From contig NZ_JAUKWQ010000003.1 in assembly GCF_030504645.1 (NCBI RefSeq), positions 248,001-312,000 on the forward strand: a DNA stretch of 64,000 nucleotides, read 5' to 3'. Under the pieces are notes generated by a model. It was not told the origin of the DNA. It was given only the letters and a program-made list of their open reading frames with translations, and did not search any database. Position numbers and translations under genes: made by a program. Position 1 is the first letter of the stretch, and every line of letters starts with the position of its first letter. This document shows positions 8,694-17,505 of the stretch, one piece after another. The stretch comes from Rhizobium oryzicola. Its GTDB lineage: Bacteria > Pseudomonadota > Alphaproteobacteria > Rhizobiales > Rhizobiaceae.

Positions 8694-9377
8694 TCATCGT
8701 TGCAATCCAACGCATTCCTGCAAGAACTCGTTCTTGAGGTCACGGTCTTCTGCCATGCTTCCATAATAGCTTGTGGTAACCATTCGCGCATTATGGCTTG
8801 CGCGCACACCGCGATGCGTCTTGCACATATGAACTGCCGATATGCGGATTGCGAGGCCGCGTGGCGCCGTGGCTTCGACAATATGGCGTTCGATCTGTTT
8901 GACTAGCTCTTCTTGGATCTGGAACCGCGAAGAGAAGTAGTCGACCAGTCGATCGTACTTGGAGAGACCGATGATCTTTCCATCCGGCGAGGGAACAATG
9001 CCGATGTAGCACTCGCCATAGATTGGCATCAAGTGGTGCGCGCAGGTCGATCTTACTTCAATCGGCCCTGTTACGATGAGCTGATCACACTTCTCGACAT
9101 TCTCAAATTCCGTGATTGCCGGTGGCGCTACGAAGCGACCATGCAGAATTTCCTCGACAAACATCTTTGCGACGCGCGTCGGCGTGTCGCGCATATTGTG
9201 ATCGTTACGATGGTCGATCTGGAGGACGTCGAACAGTTCCTCAAGCTTCTTGGCAGCCTCCTCCATCACCTTGGCGCGCTCTGCCTTGGTCAAGAACCCC
9301 TCCACGGCTTCGTTACCAAAACGGGACGCATTTGCCCGCGGCTCAACCCGCCCGCTCTTCATTGCTTGACCCGACAT
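8694..9377 (-). CDS. folE: GTP cyclohydrolase I
   Basis: This enzyme converts GTP to 7,8-dihydroneopterin triphosphate, the first pterin-pathway step. The 227-residue product carries the zinc ligands in RSTCAHHLMPIYGEC (Cys and second His) and HMCKTHRGVRAS (Cys). KYDRLVDYFSSRFQ and IEATAPRG-like VEATAPRGLA segments are typical of type I enzymes. The frame opens at 9428, but three consecutive ATGs occur at 9383, 9380 and 9377, and GGAG ends 2 bp before the first, so 9377 is best spaced. It is the first gene of the pterin/c-di-GMP operon and may be a dedicated extra copy. Confidence 0.93.
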   Translation of the reverse strand: MSGQAMKSGRVEPRANASRFGNEAVEGFLTKAERAKVMEEAAKKLEELFDVLQIDHRNDHNMRDTPTRVAKMFVEEILHGRFVAPPAITEFENVEKCDQLIVTGPIEVRSTCAHHLMPIYGECYIGIVPSPDGKIIGLSKYDRLVDYFSSRFQIQEELVKQIERHIVEATAPRGLAIRISAVHMCKTHRGVRASHNARMVTTSYYGSMAEDRDLKNEFLQECVGLQR

Positions 9378-9778
9378 CATCATGCTCCGGTGAAATACAT
9401 AGCACAAATCACATACAACTGTTTTCATTTCGTTAAATGATTGAGGATGAATGAATCTCTCGGGGTGCTTAATTAACCATCCTTAATCGGGCCTTGTCAT
9501 CAGGAACCTGAAGACCGAGTCTCCCTCCATATGTCAGCCTTACTAAACGCCGTTTTTTTTAGAGAGAGAACAGACCTACTTCCGTTACGAGCCTTCTCGC
9601 TAATAGCGGCCTGCCAACACACTCCTCGCCTGGTCGCCGCGGCAAACGCGCTCAGTGTGACAAACTCACAGTGAACTTACTTCCGTTAGTTTGGGAAAAT
9701 ATTAGCGTGACAGCAATTTCGTGGCCGATTTGGGAGTGTAAAGCGCTCAGGCCGCGCTCAGCTCATTCTTCGCAGTAG
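9378..9778. promoter_or_regulatory. Divergent intergenic region between folE and the MscS-type channel
   Basis: About 400 bp without a supportable gene, holding the promoters of the pterin operon (minus) and the channel gene (plus). It contains an 11-bp direct repeat TACTTCCGTTA at 9577-9587 and 9678-9688, and a TGTGA/TCACA inverted repeat at 9656-9670. No promoter hexamers were assigned. Confidence 0.6.
9656..9670. promoter_or_regulatory. TGTGA-N5-TCACA inverted repeat (CRP/FNR-like)
   Basis: TGTGA (9656-9660), spacer CAAAC, TCACA (9666-9670). The half-sites match the CRP consensus but the spacer is 5, not the canonical 6. It lies 109 bp upstream of a channel gene that itself carries a cyclic-nucleotide-binding domain. 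Regulatory use is speculative. Confidence 0.3.
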
Positions 9779-11272
9779 GTGGGACTGTCTCTGATCGACT
9801 TAGTCAATAACGTCGGGGTCCAGCTGGTCGGCATGTTGTTGCTGTTCACAGGCGCGAATTGGATCCTCTTCCAGAACCTTAGGGTCCTACGGTTGCTAAA
9901 CCGTGCCATCCTGTTTGCTTGTCTGAGCGTTTTCCTATTTGCCCATGGCAGCACACCCTTTGCGCCTGCCGCGGTCGCGCCGATGTCGGTCGATACGATC
10001 GCACTGTCGGTCGCAAAGGCTGCCTGGTGGCTGGTCGGTTCTGCCTGCTTGGTGGGCCTTGTCCGTATCTTCCTGATCTTCGAGCGTAAGCCGCGCGAGG
10101 CCCGTCTTCTGCAGGATCTGGTCGTCGCACTGATTTATGTGGGAGCTTTCCTTTCGGGCATCTCCTACGTACTCAGCGTGCCTGTTGGCACTCTCGTTGC
10201 AACCTCCGGCGTCTTTGCCATCATTTTGGGGCTGGCGCTGCAGAGCACCCTAAGTGACGTTTTCTCCGGCATTGCCCTCAATATCGGTAGGCCGTATTCG
10301 GTTGGAGACTGGATCGTTGTCGACGACGGTTCCGAGGGGCGTGTGGTTGAGACCAATTGGCGCGCGACCTACCTGATCAACGGCGCCAATGATCTGGTCA
10401 CGATTCCGAACAGCAGTCTTGCAAAGGCCAAGTTGGTCAATCGCAGCAGCCCCGATGTCAGCCATGGCGTCTCCGTTAAACTGAGATTGGCGGTCCTAAC
10501 AACTCCAGCCGCGGCCGTTGACTTGATGGAGACGGCATTGAAGGGCGCCAACTTCATTCTCAAAACTCCCTCTCCATTCGTGAAAATTTGTAGCATTGAT
10601 GCACAGGCGATCGAACTCGAACTGAGTTTCAGGATCGCCAGTTTGAGCGATGGGGTAAGGGCGAACAACGAGGTCTTTGATCTCGCCTTTCGTCATGCCA
10701 AAGCTCAGGGAGTGAAATTGGCAGACGCGGCGGGTTCGGCTGCTGCCTCCGCGGAAGGCAGCAGCGCATCGCAAACACCGCATCCCAGTACGGCATGGCG
10801 GCTGCTGAACTCTCTGCCTCTTTTGGTGTCTCTGACGGAGGACGAGAAAGAAGCGCTGAGCTCTGCGATGGTGCGGCGGACCTTTCGCAAGGGCGAGGTG
10901 CTTGTCCGTCAGGGCGACATCATGAAGAGCATCCTCATCCTGCGTTCTGGCATCGTCTCCATCAATCGCGAAGGTTCGGAATTGATGCGACTTTCGCCCG
11001 GCGACTGGCTCGGCGAAGGCGGCTTGTTGACCGGTACTGAAGAGAAGGGAAACATCACCGCTTTGACCCCATTGGTCGTCTATGAAATTGGGCAGGACGC
11101 CATTGCTTCACTTCTGAAAGATCGGCCTGCGATCGCTGACGAAATGAGTACGATCCTCTCGCGGCGACTGATCGAGGAGAAACTGCGTCTTTCGCCCCAA
11201 GACGCCACAAAACCTCAGATTTCGTTGGCTGCGAAGATAAGGCAACTTTTCAACGTTCAGGATCTTGCATAG
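9779..11272 (+). CDS. MscS-family mechanosensitive channel with C-terminal cyclic-nucleotide-binding domain
   Basis: This 497-residue inner-membrane protein has four N-terminal hydrophobic segments (about residues 12-35, 40-62, 75-105, 118-140). The MscS pore and beta domain follow: FAIILGLALQSTLSDVFSGI, then NIGRPYSVGDWI and TIPNSSLAKAKLVN. From about residue 345 a cNMP-binding (CAP_ED) domain is present, with RKGEVLVRQGD and SPGDWLGEGGLLTG marking the beta-roll and phosphate cassette. Some fused channels of this class gate by cyclic nucleotide rather than tension. GTG 9779 is the only start keeping the first hydrophobic segment. It is divergent from the pterin operon. Confidence 0.9.
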   Translation: MGLSLIDLVNNVGVQLVGMLLLFTGANWILFQNLRVLRLLNRAILFACLSVFLFAHGSTPFAPAAVAPMSVDTIALSVAKAAWWLVGSACLVGLVRIFLIFERKPREARLLQDLVVALIYVGAFLSGISYVLSVPVGTLVATSGVFAIILGLALQSTLSDVFSGIALNIGRPYSVGDWIVVDDGSEGRVVETNWRATYLINGANDLVTIPNSSLAKAKLVNRSSPDVSHGVSVKLRLAVLTTPAAAVDLMETALKGANFILKTPSPFVKICSIDAQAIELELSFRIASLSDGVRANNEVFDLAFRHAKAQGVKLADAAGSAAASAEGSSASQTPHPSTAWRLLNSLPLLVSLTEDEKEALSSAMVRRTFRKGEVLVRQGDIMKSILILRSGIVSINREGSELMRLSPGDWLGEGGLLTGTEEKGNITALTPLVVYEIGQDAIASLLKDRPAIADEMSTILSRRLIEEKLRLSPQDATKPQISLAAKIRQLFNVQDLA

Positions 11273-11557
11273 AGCATTGGCGCTGCCCTCAAACTCCTGC
11301 GTGTGTCGTCACAACATCCCACGAAGTTGCCTAACGGCATTGATCGAAGAAAGCAGATTCTGCAGTCATTTGCTTGGTCTTGACGGAAGATACGGCTGCC
11401 GTTTGTTCTGTTTTATCCGAAGTGAAAAGCGCATAATCTTGATGTATGGCCAAATGAACATCGAAGATCCTTGACCGGAATTGCATTGTGGATGTCGCGC
11501 GGGTCGAATGACTGTCCAACGCATGCCACCCGGTATTTCGAGAAAGAGGAGTGTCTC

Positions 11558-13048
11558 GTGAGCTTGGCCTTTTCCCGACCCTTGCACCTTGAAATTGCGC
11601 CCCTCCTACTGGAGCGTAGCAGGACAGTATTCATTGATGGCGAATGGTTGAGCGGCAAGGGGAGCACTCCGATCCAAGCGATTGATCCGTCAACCAGCAT
11701 GGCTTTTGCCCGGTTTGCACCAGCCTCCCTCGAACAGGTTGCTGCCGCTGCCGAGGCGGCCTCGAAAGCCTTCCTATCCTGGCGACGAAGCAGCGGCATT
11801 GAGAGAGGTCGTTTTCTGAGATCTTTCGCCAGTGGGCTCCGGGATAGGAAGCCCGATCTGGTAAACCTCCAGATGCTCAACAATGGAAAGCCAAGGATTG
11901 AAGCGGAAATCGACATAGACGATGCCGCAGGGACTTTCGATTACTACGCAGAACTCGCCGAAACTCTGGATGACGAACGGAGCAAGCCGGTCATTCTGGG
12001 CCATGATGGGTTCGATGGTGCGACGTACTTCGAGCCAATCGGCCCGGTTGGGCTGATTGTGGCCTGGAATTTTCCGCTGGTTACCACTGCATGGAAACTC
12101 GCGCCGGCCTTGGCGGCCGGCTGCACAGCTGTTCTAAAACCATCTGAATTTACCTCTCTGGCGGAGCTCGTGTATGGCGATATTGCTGCTGAAATCGGGT
12201 TGCCAGCGGGTGTGCTGAATATCATCCCGGGTGCTGGTGATATCGGCGCGGCGCTATGTGCTAATCAGCGTTTGCGCAAAATTTCCTTCACCGGGTCGAA
12301 CGCCACTGGCGCCCAAGTGATGGCGGCCGCGGCGAAACGAACCATTCCGGTGGCCCTTGAGCTCGGCGGAAAGTCGCCGATTATCATCCTTGAGGATGCC
12401 GACATTTCGCAGGCCGTGGAAATCGCCGCTGCGGGCATATTTTACAACTGTGGCCAGATGTGCTCCGCAACATCAAGGCTCTTGGTTTCGAGTAAAATTG
12501 CTGATCGCTTTACCGATGCTTTGGTTGCAAAGACAAAGGCGATCGTGGTTGGTGGGCATGATATGCCCGAAGCACAAATGGGTCCGCTGACGACGGAGGC
12601 ACAGTTCACAAAGGTTAAGACCACGTTTGAGACGGCGCGCAGCACCGATCTGCATTGCCTTACCGGAGGAGAAGTGCGCGAGGCGAGGGGAGGCTTTTTT
12701 GTAGAGCCGACTGTCTACAGGGACGTACCTGTGGAGCATCCCATTTGGCGCGAAGAGATCTTTGGGCCCGTTTTGGCGATAAACGAATTCGGCAGCACAG
12801 AAGAGGCAATACTCATGTCGAACGATACGGAGTTCGGCCTTGCGGCAACTGTGGTCGGAAGTGATCCTGACGAGGCCAACGCCGTTGCGGAGCAACTGGA
12901 TGCCGGACACGTGTGGGTTAATTGTCCGCAGATTATCTTTCCCAATACGGCTTGGGGTGGCTTTAAGGCGAGTGGAATTGGTCGAGAGCTCGGGCCCTGG
13001 GGGCTGGATGCCTACCGCGCAGTCAAGCACCTAACGCGCGCCACCTAG
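11558..13048 (+). CDS. NAD(P)-dependent aldehyde dehydrogenase, betaine-aldehyde-dehydrogenase-like
   Basis: A 496-residue ALDH-superfamily enzyme. The nucleophile is in GQMCSATSRLLV (about residue 300) and the general base in LELGGKSPI. The cofactor fold is shown by PVGLIVAWNFPL and FTGSNATGAQVM. The GQxCSATSR form is common in betaine or amino-aldehyde dehydrogenases, but substrate cannot be assigned. The frame opens at 11471; GTG 11558 is preferred because AGAAAGAGGAG ends 6 bp upstream and the protein then begins at the usual distance before the ALDH core. It stands alone between the channel gene and the MITE-like element. Confidence 0.85.
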   Translation: MSLAFSRPLHLEIAPLLLERSRTVFIDGEWLSGKGSTPIQAIDPSTSMAFARFAPASLEQVAAAAEAASKAFLSWRRSSGIERGRFLRSFASGLRDRKPDLVNLQMLNNGKPRIEAEIDIDDAAGTFDYYAELAETLDDERSKPVILGHDGFDGATYFEPIGPVGLIVAWNFPLVTTAWKLAPALAAGCTAVLKPSEFTSLAELVYGDIAAEIGLPAGVLNIIPGAGDIGAALCANQRLRKISFTGSNATGAQVMAAAAKRTIPVALELGGKSPIIILEDADISQAVEIAAAGIFYNCGQMCSATSRLLVSSKIADRFTDALVAKTKAIVVGGHDMPEAQMGPLTTEAQFTKVKTTFETARSTDLHCLTGGEVREARGGFFVEPTVYRDVPVEHPIWREEIFGPVLAINEFGSTEEAILMSNDTEFGLAATVVGSDPDEANAVAEQLDAGHVWVNCPQIIFPNTAWGGFKASGIGRELGPWGLDAYRAVKHLTRAT

Positions 13049-13199
13049 CTATACCGGATAGGACAAGATTGGGCCGGCGCCACGGTTCGCAATGACCTTG
13101 TCTACCGGATTGATTATGTGTCTCAAACGTTTGCTCCACTCATCACGAAGCATTCGCTTTCGCTCCGTCACTCGTTAAGGAAGCACCGAACCAACGGGC

Positions 13200-13454
13200 T
13201 AGAGCATATCCGGCAAACTCGGGATCATTCTGACGGAGCGATTTTGTGACGAGATCAAGCCGAGATAAGAAAGGCATATCCCTTGATACGGTCGAGTGGC
13301 TCGGCGCCGATATCGGTGCAAAAGCGTCTGTCCTTGCGGGTTTCCGATTGGCGGACGCCCGATGCTGGAGCATCGAACTTCACCCGTTTCACCACCGGAT
13401 CGTACGCGCCAATCGAGAAACAGAATTGACCCGGTGTTTGCCGGAAATGCTCTA
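13200..13454. mobile_element. MITE-like element, 255 bp with TA ends and about 30-bp inverted repeats
   Basis: The left end begins TAGAGCATATCCGGCAAAC and the complement of the right end begins TAGAGCATTTCCGGCAAAC (18 of 19 identical). Similarity continues imperfectly for about 12 more bases. TA at 13200-13201 and 13453-13454 fits TA target duplication, as for IS630/mariner-type elements. The interior holds only short meaningless frames and no transposase, so mobilisation would be in trans. The right end overlaps the stop codon of the glycosyltransferase at 13452-14579. Region 13049-13199 beside it shows nothing. Confidence 0.65.
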
Positions 13455-14579
13455 ACCGCGCACATTGAAACAAAGGCGTTCGTACTGTTCACCAATGGCA
13501 GTGATATCGAAGTCACGTGCGCGTGCTTTGAGCGCCTCGCGATCATGAGATGCTTCAATTGCTCTATCGATTGCCTTTGCCAGTGCGTCTGCATCACCCA
13601 CGGGCACAAGTTCGCCAAACTTGCCATGATCCAGAATTTCGCGTGGCCCATAAGGCGCGTCCGTGGAAACCACGGACAATCCAAATGTCATGGCTTCGAC
13701 CAGTGCGTTACCGAAACCTTCTGTTCTGGAAGACAGAACGAATATGTCCCCGCATGCATAGCAGGCAGCTGGATCGTTGACATAGCCGGCAAAGAGAACC
13801 CGATCAGATATGCCCAAAGAGTAAGCGAGGCTCTCTAGGTTCGAAAGTAGAGGACCCTCACCAAACACCACAAGTTTCGCCGCCCTTGAAGGGGCTAGCC
13901 TGCTGAAGGCCCGGAGCAGAGTTTGATGATCCTTGACTGAGACCAATCGACCAAGCGTGATGATGACCGGGCCAGCGCCGAAGGCTGCCAGTGCGGCTTC
14001 CCATGCGTAAGGCTCGGGGTTCAGTCGCGCGTGACAAGTGACGGGGTTATGGATGACAACCACGTTGCCTGGATCGAAGCCCCGTTTCACAAGGTCGCGT
14101 CCAATACCCGCTGAGACGCCGATCGCCCTGGTTGCCCGTTTTATCGTGAGCCGATCAAATAACTTGATCACCTTATAAGCCAGCCCACGCACTTGCAGTT
14201 CGGCAGCCGCATGATAGGACGGAAAAAACAAGGCCCGCGATCCTGCAGCAAGCAGGGAGATTGCAGTCAGCGCATTGGCGAACTCCAAGTATGCGAAGAC
14301 AGCATCCGGACTTTCGCGACGCAAGAACAAACCGGTTTTCAGGACCCCCAGTAGCGTCCGGATCTTGCCGAACTTGCCATGATGCGCTGCGAGATCCAGG
14401 CTTACCAATCGGACCTTGTGATCCACCATGTCTGCATTAGGACCGTCCTTGTTCCAGACCAACAATGTCACCTTGTGGCCTCGGCGCGCCATCTCGTTCG
14501 CCATCAGAACACAGACTCTTTCTGCGCCGCCTCCGATCAGCGCGGGGACATGAAAGACAAGATGGCGGGACGGCTTCAC
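13452..14579 (-). CDS. GT4-family glycosyltransferase (exopolysaccharide locus)
   Basis: A 375-residue GT-B glycosyltransferase. The N-terminal acceptor domain opens with ALIGGGAERVCVLMANEM. The C-terminal donor domain has ITLGRLVSVKDHQTLL and the EGFGNALVEAM (E-x7-E) signature of family 4. Its start overlaps the wzz-like gene by 4 bp (translational coupling), so the two form one unit. It would add a sugar to the lipid-linked repeat unit at the cytoplasmic face of the membrane. The TAG stop is formed by the edge of the MITE-like element, so the C-terminus may differ from relatives. Confidence 0.88.
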   Translation of the reverse strand: MKPSRHLVFHVPALIGGGAERVCVLMANEMARRGHKVTLLVWNKDGPNADMVDHKVRLVSLDLAAHHGKFGKIRTLLGVLKTGLFLRRESPDAVFAYLEFANALTAISLLAAGSRALFFPSYHAAAELQVRGLAYKVIKLFDRLTIKRATRAIGVSAGIGRDLVKRGFDPGNVVVIHNPVTCHARLNPEPYAWEAALAAFGAGPVIITLGRLVSVKDHQTLLRAFSRLAPSRAAKLVVFGEGPLLSNLESLAYSLGISDRVLFAGYVNDPAACYACGDIFVLSSRTEGFGNALVEAMTFGLSVVSTDAPYGPREILDHGKFGELVPVGDADALAKAIDRAIEASHDREALKARARDFDITAIGEQYERLCFNVRG

Positions 14580-16093
14580 TCTTCGACTCGAGTAACGGAT
14601 TTGGAGTTGATGTCGCCGTAGAGTCCGCGGATGAGGGAAAGGCCGATCCCGATAATCAGGCCGAGCACTGCACCAACCACGAACAGTAAAGGAGTGCCGG
14701 GGGGCCAGGAACGACCGCTTGGCGGCAATGGTGCGGTAACGACTTTGACGGTATCCGTCGTAATCATCTCGCGCTCAGAAATCTGGCGAACCCGCACAAG
14801 GAAATTTTCGTAAATCTCCGTTCTTGCCTGCGCTTGTCGTTGAAGATCCCGCAGTTCGACCTGCGATTGTGCATCGTTGAACGTCGATTTCTCGAGGTCA
14901 GCCATGTTTGAACTGAGGCTTTTCAATGCCTGATTGGCTCGGTCCAGCTCTGTGCGCGCGGTGTTGGTCGCACGTTGAAGCTCGTTCTTGATTTGCTCGC
15001 GAACCGAGTTCAATTCGCTTTGCGTGCGCGCAATCGACGGGTGACGTAAGCCGTAAACCATCTGCAGTGAGCTTAGCTGTTGTTCAAGAGCGCCCGCCCT
15101 CAACTTCAGTTCCCTGAGGCTGTCGGATGTCACCGGTATCGTCGCTGCGGCACTGTCGCTTGCGTGAAGCAGCGTATTGTAATTCGTCTGAGCTTCGATG
15201 ACTCTGTTACGCGCCGCCAGGATTTGGGCGTTGGTTTGAGACATGGTTTGCACGCTGACGAGCTGTCCGTTCTCCCCGGTTGCCAGGCCATGGGAGCGCT
15301 TGTAGGTTTCAACAGCTTCTTCGGCCGCCAGTGCGTCTTTCTTCAGGTCAGTAAGACGATCATCGAGCGCCTTTGCAGCTCTGCTTGCCGTCTCCGATTC
15401 CGTATTCGCCAATTCTGCATTGAAAGCCTCAATGATCGCCTTGGCAATTGCTATCGCTTTATCGACCGATTGGGCGGTGACGGAAAGTCTGACGATGAAG
15501 GACCGGTCATCTAAATCTAGGGAAATCTTCGTCTGCAACACCTTGAGAGCGGCAAGATTGACATCCGGCGCTGTTCGCGGGCTGCTGCTTCCTAAAAGTG
15601 ATGAAATGAACCCCTGGCTTGCGGGTTTGTAAAATTCCGGGTCCTCTCCGAGCTTGAGGTTTTGCACCACGCGCATCAGCACGTTACCTGAGGTCATAAG
15701 GCGCGCACGATTGGAAACTGCTAGCCTTTGCCCCTCACCTTGCTGCGTTGGTTGCGCATAAAGATCATTGTTGATCACCTGCATATTCACAGGGCCAACC
15801 ATCACATCCGTGCTGACAGAGTAGTAGCGGGGCGCAAGCAGGCCATAGGCCGCTGCCGCAAATGCGCATAATAAGCTGATTACAATGGTAAACTTGAAAC
15901 CGGACTTCAACCACACGAAAATGCGACGCAGGTCAACTTCCAGAAAATCGCCAACCCGTTCAATGGTCACGGGTGTGTCCTGTCCATGGGTTCTTATGTC
16001 TGGGGCGCCTGTGGGATTGGCGCCTGTCTCATAGTTGAGCAAGGAGGAAGCGTGCGGTTTTCGCACTATCGGATCTCCCTTGTGGACAGACAT
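14576..16093 (-). CDS. Wzz/GumC-type polysaccharide chain-length determinant without kinase domain
   Basis: A 505-residue polysaccharide copolymerase. TM1 is at about 67-88, a long periplasmic region with helical coiled-coil segments (about 200-420) follows, and TM2 is at about 470-492 with a proline-rich stretch just before it (APLPPSGRSWPPGTPL). The protein ends shortly after TM2, so the BY-kinase of ExoP/Wzc is absent and must be separate or missing. It controls chain length of Wzy-polymerised glycans. It is divergent from the Wzy candidate at 16204 across about 110 bp, so promoters are back to back. Confidence 0.88.
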   Translation of the reverse strand: MSVHKGDPIVRKPHASSLLNYETGANPTGAPDIRTHGQDTPVTIERVGDFLEVDLRRIFVWLKSGFKFTIVISLLCAFAAAAYGLLAPRYYSVSTDVMVGPVNMQVINNDLYAQPTQQGEGQRLAVSNRARLMTSGNVLMRVVQNLKLGEDPEFYKPASQGFISSLLGSSSPRTAPDVNLAALKVLQTKISLDLDDRSFIVRLSVTAQSVDKAIAIAKAIIEAFNAELANTESETASRAAKALDDRLTDLKKDALAAEEAVETYKRSHGLATGENGQLVSVQTMSQTNAQILAARNRVIEAQTNYNTLLHASDSAAATIPVTSDSLRELKLRAGALEQQLSSLQMVYGLRHPSIARTQSELNSVREQIKNELQRATNTARTELDRANQALKSLSSNMADLEKSTFNDAQSQVELRDLQRQAQARTEIYENFLVRVRQISEREMITTDTVKVVTAPLPPSGRSWPPGTPLLFVVGAVLGLIIGIGLSLIRGLYGDINSKSVTRVEE

Positions 16094-16203
16094 GGAGTTA
16101 ACGCCTTATTTTCCTTGATGCGGTACCTTAAGTCCATGAGGTTAATGTCGTACTTATGGATGCGTGAGAAACCGGCCATGCATTTGCGACCGAGTGGCGC
16201 GAT

Positions 16204-17505
16204 ATGACCAAGGATCGGATCCTATCGGCAAACCGTAAGACCGCCACCGAACTCGCTCTCTTTCTTGCGACGATCGTGGCCCTTCTGTTGCGTCTTTTTG
16301 TCCCCAATTTGCTACTCGATCTGTTCGTGAGCTACACAAGCGATGGGGGATTGTTTCTGGTGAAGTTTCACCTGGCCGCCTATGCGATTGTGCTTGCATT
16401 GTTTGTAGCGCTCTTTACCCGTCCTTTTGTTTTGGAAGGCACAGATATTTCCCTTTTTGGAAATATCCTTTTCTGCAGCGGTCTTATCGTTTTGCTGACC
16501 GCTTTTATCGTGGCAACAAACGGGTTCGGTGCCACAGGGTTTCTCATAGATACCTATCTTGTCGCAATGCTCGCCGGCTTGCTTTTGCTGACACAGCGTC
16601 GGCAAGCCCGCCATAAAGTTGGCGAGATCATCTTGATCGTCATGATCCTGAGTGCCTTTCTTGGCATTGCCGAACTCCTGCTGCAAAAGCGTCTTATGCC
16701 CTTCGTCGAAGGCGAGCCGGTTTTCCGTCCGACTGGGTTGACCGGCCATCCCCTCTCTCTAGGCGCACAAACCGTCCTTGCCATGGGCTTTGTGCCTCTG
16801 ACGAGATGGCGGCTTTGGCTGAAGATTGTGATGAGCATAATGCTCTTCATCGGACTTGCGGCATCTGGTGCTCGCCTTGCAACACTTGCAGGCGCGTTTC
16901 AAATTATACTCCTTCTTGCCTATTCACCCTGGACTGGCTTGTCGAAAGTTCAGCAAATAAAGGCAAAAATATTCGCTCTTCTATTTGTCATGGTACTGGG
17001 CTTGATGGTGATCGCGGGCCTGTTCGCCGCAGGCTTTCTCAGCCGGTTCGGAACTAATCTTTTCGATGATAACTTTATGGCCCGCGTTAGAATTTATCAG
17101 GTGTTCAGTCTGGTCAGCTGGCAAGATATTTTTACGGGTATGGATGCGCCGACCCTGCTCGCCTTGGTCCGCACCAGGCTTGATCTGCCCTACATAGAAA
17201 GCGCGCCGGTTTTCATCATTCTAACTTTGGGCCTGCCTGCAGCCGTTGGCTTTACCTACATTGTCGTAAAATACTTCAACGCTCTTTTGGCGGGTGTCCC
17301 AGTTCAAGCAAAGATAGCCGGCATCATGTATATCGTGGTGAACCTATCGAATAACGGTCTTGCAACGAAAAGCCCGGACATCATTTTTCTGACTGTCTTG
17401 ATCATCGCATTCCGACGCGTCGCTCCAGCGGTCCAGATGCGAAGCGGCTTGACGGGACCTCACCACGTACTGTCGACGACCTCGAGTAGGCCGCAGCGAT
17501 TATAG
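16204..17505 (+). CDS. Multi-spanning membrane protein, candidate Wzy polymerase
   Basis: A 433-residue protein with around ten hydrophobic segments and a larger loop near residues 290-330, as in O-antigen ligase/polymerase (Wzy/WaaL-like) proteins. These are poorly conserved, so the call rests on topology, length and position beside wzz-like and glycosyltransferase genes. GLTGHPLSLGAQTVLAMGF resembles the conserved loop of Wzy_C-type proteins. The 3' end overlaps the convergent gene at 17460 by 46 bp. Confidence 0.75.
   Translation: MTKDRILSANRKTATELALFLATIVALLLRLFVPNLLLDLFVSYTSDGGLFLVKFHLAAYAIVLALFVALFTRPFVLEGTDISLFGNILFCSGLIVLLTAFIVATNGFGATGFLIDTYLVAMLAGLLLLTQRRQARHKVGEIILIVMILSAFLGIAELLLQKRLMPFVEGEPVFRPTGLTGHPLSLGAQTVLAMGFVPLTRWRLWLKIVMSIMLFIGLAASGARLATLAGAFQIILLLAYSPWTGLSKVQQIKAKIFALLFVMVLGLMVIAGLFAAGFLSRFGTNLFDDNFMARVRIYQVFSLVSWQDIFTGMDAPTLLALVRTRLDLPYIESAPVFIILTLGLPAAVGFTYIVVKYFNALLAGVPVQAKIAGIMYIVVNLSNNGLATKSPDIIFLTVLIIAFRRVAPAVQMRSGLTGPHHVLSTTSSRPQRL

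Noticed and set aside
8165..8881. Long version of the PTPS-like gene starting at 8881
   Set aside because: It would overlap folE by about 190 bp, and the added residues do not resemble the family. Starts at 8671-8656 fit better.
8165..9377. Queuosine precursor operon (folE-queD)
   Set aside because: No queE, queC or queF is nearby, the QueD-like site is altered to HGY, and the downstream genes are PruR/DcpA-like.
11271..11281. TAGAGCATTGG after the channel gene, resembling the MITE end
   Set aside because: Only the first eight bases match, there is no partner inverted repeat, and it partly overlaps the channel stop codon.
13246..13455. Short plus-strand frame inside the MITE-like element
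   Set aside because: It starts and ends within the element and shows no transposase motif.
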